A stretch of 9,057 bases of DNA from Clostridia bacterium (GTDB taxonomy: Bacteria > Bacillota > Clostridia > Oscillospirales > Butyricicoccaceae). Numbering within the stretch: position 1 is the stretch's first letter; each line of letters opens with the position of its first letter. The stretch is taken from assembly GCA_900763355.1 (NCBI GenBank), contig CAAFJY010000051.1, forward strand, positions 1 through 9,057. Direction: 5' to 3'. The notes beneath the pieces are model-generated. The model saw only the letters and a list, made by a program, of their open reading frames with translations, did no database searches and was not told where the DNA came from. The position numbers were made by a program, and so were the translations under genes. Positions 7,401-9,057 of the stretch are shown in pieces.

Positions 7401-8907
7401 GGGCCCGGATGGCCCGGGCGGCAGCGCGGCCGTCCATCACCGGCATCTGCACATCCATGAGGATCGTGACATAGGTCCCCGGGGGCTGGGAGGAGAAGCG
7501 CTCCACCGCGGCCTGGCCGTTTTCGGCCACATCCAGGGTGACGCCCTTCTGCCCGAGAATTTCCACGGTGATCATGGCGTTGATCTCGTTGTCCTCGGCC
7601 ATGAGGACCCGGCAGGAGAGCTTCTGGGGTGCCGGAGCGGCTTCCGCCTGGGCGGCCTGGGCCTCGTCGGCCACGGGGAGGGAAAGGATCACCGAGAAGT
7701 CGGAGCCCTGACACTTCATGCTCTCCACCACGATCTGCCCGCCCATGAGCCGGACCAGCTGGTCGGAGATGGCCATTCCCAGGCCCGTTCCGCCAAAGCG
7801 GCGGGTGGTGCTGGCGTCCTCCTGCTCAAAGGGGCGGAAAATGCGGTTGATGAACTCGGGATCCATGCCGATGCCGGTGTCGTGGACCCGGAGCATCAGA
7901 TCCAGCGTCCCCTCCCGCTGGAGCATCTGGCGGAAGGTGACGGTGACCTCCCCCTGGCTGGTGAATTTCACCGCATTGGAAAGGAAGTTGATGACCACCT
8001 GGCCAATTCGCAGCTCGCCGCCCACCACCCAGTCCGCCGTCATGCCGTCGAACCGGACATCGCAGCGGACGTCCTTGGCGTCCAGGGTCTTGGAAAACAT
8101 ATCGCAGAGCTTGCTGCCAAAGGCCCGCAGGCTGAAGGGCGCGGCTTCCAGCTCCACCTTGCCCGCCTCGATGCGGGACATATCGAGAATGTCGTTGATG
8201 AGACTGAGAAGAAGCTCGCTGAGCTCGCCGGCCCGGTCCACATACTGCACGGCGGGGTGGTCGGGGCTCAACTTGCTGCGGATGAGGGTGAGCATACCGG
8301 TGATGCCGTTCATGGGGGTGCAGATCTCGTGGGACACCCGGAAGAGGAAGCTGGTCTTGAACTGACTGGCCTCCTCCGCCTGGCGGAGACGGGCCTCATA
8401 TTCCTCATCCCGCTGGCGCTCCTGGGTGATGCGGCGGAAGATCAGAAGATCCTCCATCCCGTCGGCCGTGCGGCGGACGGTGAGCCGCAGCCACTGGCCG
8501 GAGGACACCTTCATCTCCCGGCACAGATCCCGCAGCCCGCCCCAGTTCTCATATTTCCGCCAGAAATCCGCCCCGTCTACCGGCCGGTCCAGCCCGGAAA
8601 AGAGAGCGTCCATAGTCTCCCGCAGGCGGTCCAGGGTCACGCCCAGGAGCCCTTCCAGATTGCCGATGGCCTGGAGGGGCATCCGGTCGCTGCGGCGGAG
8701 GACCAGGCAGACCTGCTCCTACTGGCGGTAGAGCTCGCTGAGCATGAGCCGATCCACCGAGGAAACGGCGGTGAACCGCTCCCGGCCGCGGCGCTCCCGC
8801 GGCCGCCATCCCAGCAGAAAGAGGGCGGCGATGAGCTCGGCACAGCCCACCAGGACCAGGCCATAGTGCCGGCCCAGTCTGGTGAGAAGCTCGGTCAACG
8901 GATCCAT
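7365..8907 (-). CDS. Hybrid sensor histidine kinase, broken (in-frame stop, receiver truncated)
   Basis: This is an inner-membrane two-component hybrid kinase. One TM helix spans about residues 16-34 and is followed by basic residues (RPRERRGRE). A PAS-like sensor region covers roughly residues 64-165 and a short coiled linker follows. The HisKA H-box is SHEICTPMN with phospho-acceptor His193. The ATPase domain has an N-box (NFLSNAVKF), a G1 box (DTGIGM), an F-box (FRPFEQ) and a G2 box (GGTGLGMA). The receiver starts at VLMAEDNE with acidic pocket E438/D439 and phospho-acceptor Asp485 in LMDVQMPVMDG. The start at 8907 is supported by GGGGG six bases upstream. Codon 63 is TAG; the longest uninterrupted frame runs from Met at 8682 to a stop at 7105. 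After RAIRAL (about residue 500) receiver homology ends: the switch Thr/Ser and conserved Lys segments are absent and the sequence becomes the N-part of a different protein. The family assignment is certain; the stimulus is unknown. As written the gene could not make an intact kinase. Confidence 0.9.
8719..8721 (-). other. In-frame amber stop inside the histidine kinase
   Basis: The codons read CAG TAG GAG CAG in the kinase frame. Coding-like sequence continues in the same frame on both sides: the TM helix and linker upstream, the PAS-like region downstream. A single substitution explains it (for example CAG to TAG, or TAC/TAT to TAG). If real, the membrane anchor would be separated from the kinase. 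The next in-frame ATG at 8682 has no convincing Shine-Dalgarno sequence. Confidence 0.85.
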
Positions 8908-8925
8908 CGCGCGCCCCCTTTTTTT
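8908..8925 (-). promoter_or_regulatory. Ribosome binding site of the histidine kinase
   Basis: On the minus strand an A7 run (8919-8925) leads into GGGGG (8914-8918), six bases before the ATG at 8907-8905. This decides the start codon. The purine-rich site is a good Shine-Dalgarno match. Confidence 0.7.
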
Positions 8926-8983
8926 GAATCACAGTTTCGCTGCCCGGCGGTGACTTTGCACCGGTACAGCTTTTATCCAATTT

Positions 8984-9013
8984 ATTTTACTCTCATTTTG
9001 TAATGAATGTAAT
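8984..9013 (-). promoter_or_regulatory. Candidate sigma-A-type promoter upstream of the histidine kinase
   Basis: On the minus strand ATTACA (9008-9013) is followed after 18 bases by TAAAAT (8984-8989), resembling TTGACA/TATAAT with four and five matches. It lies in a clearly AT-rich stretch, unlike the GC-rich coding DNA, about 75 bases before the kinase start. Consensus matching by eye in AT-rich DNA easily gives false positives, so confidence is moderate. Confidence 0.45.
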
Positions 9014-9057
9014 CGAAAACCCGCCAAAAACGATGGATTTTATTAAAAATCTTGAAC

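Noticed and set aside
1..9057. CRISPR arrays, tRNA/rRNA genes, insertion sequences, prophage genes
   Set aside because: I found no regularly spaced repeats, no cloverleaf or rRNA signature, no transposase or integrase motifs, and no flanking inverted repeats of IS type.

Overview
All recognisable genes lie on the minus strand and read from right to left. The DNA is strongly GC-rich, with G/C-ending codons. Overlapping stop/start junctions and a MoxR ATPase / DUF58 / transglutaminase cluster next to a BspA-like surface protein suggest a GC-rich anaerobic Firmicute of the class Clostridia. An Oscillospiraceae gut bacterium of the Flavonifractor or Lawsonibacter kind is my best guess; this is an inference from gene style, not a database match.

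Layout from the right edge. 8908-9057 is an AT-rich leader with a plausible promoter and a good ribosome binding site. 8907 to about 7365 encodes a membrane-anchored hybrid sensor histidine kinase (one TM helix, PAS-like region, HisKA, HATPase_c, receiver). It carries one in-frame TAG and is cut off in the middle of its receiver domain. There the reading frame runs straight into a large surface or secreted protein (about 7364-3398) with a Gly/Ser/Thr/Pro linker, LRR_5 (BspA-type) repeats, a duplicated helical 'AENR' element and an acidic Gly-rich tail. Its 3' end overlaps the MoxR-family AAA+ ATPase gene (3401-2461) as ATGA. That gene overlaps the DUF58 gene (2461-1326) as TGATG. After a 102-bp spacer with a perfect 10-bp hairpin and short degenerate repeats comes a multi-pass membrane protein with a transglutaminase-like domain (1223 to beyond position 1).

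Functional picture: MoxR ATPases with DUF58 and membrane transglutaminase-like proteins form a widespread conserved cassette whose exact role in Firmicutes is poorly known; envelope assembly or chaperone-like roles are usually proposed. Here the cassette appears translationally coupled to a large LRR_5 surface protein, which makes that protein a candidate client or extracellular partner. The kinase upstream is read in the same direction.

Main caveat: the sequence contains about ten single-base frame disruptions, mostly at short G/C homopolymers, and two in-frame TAG codons. The protein families read well on both sides of each. This looks like uncorrected long-read or low-coverage consensus error more than gene decay. 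Two places look like larger losses of sequence: the kinase/surface-protein junction near 7365, and the missing catalytic-Cys segment of the transglutaminase near 205-235. Gene coordinates below are the spans I infer after bridging these breaks.
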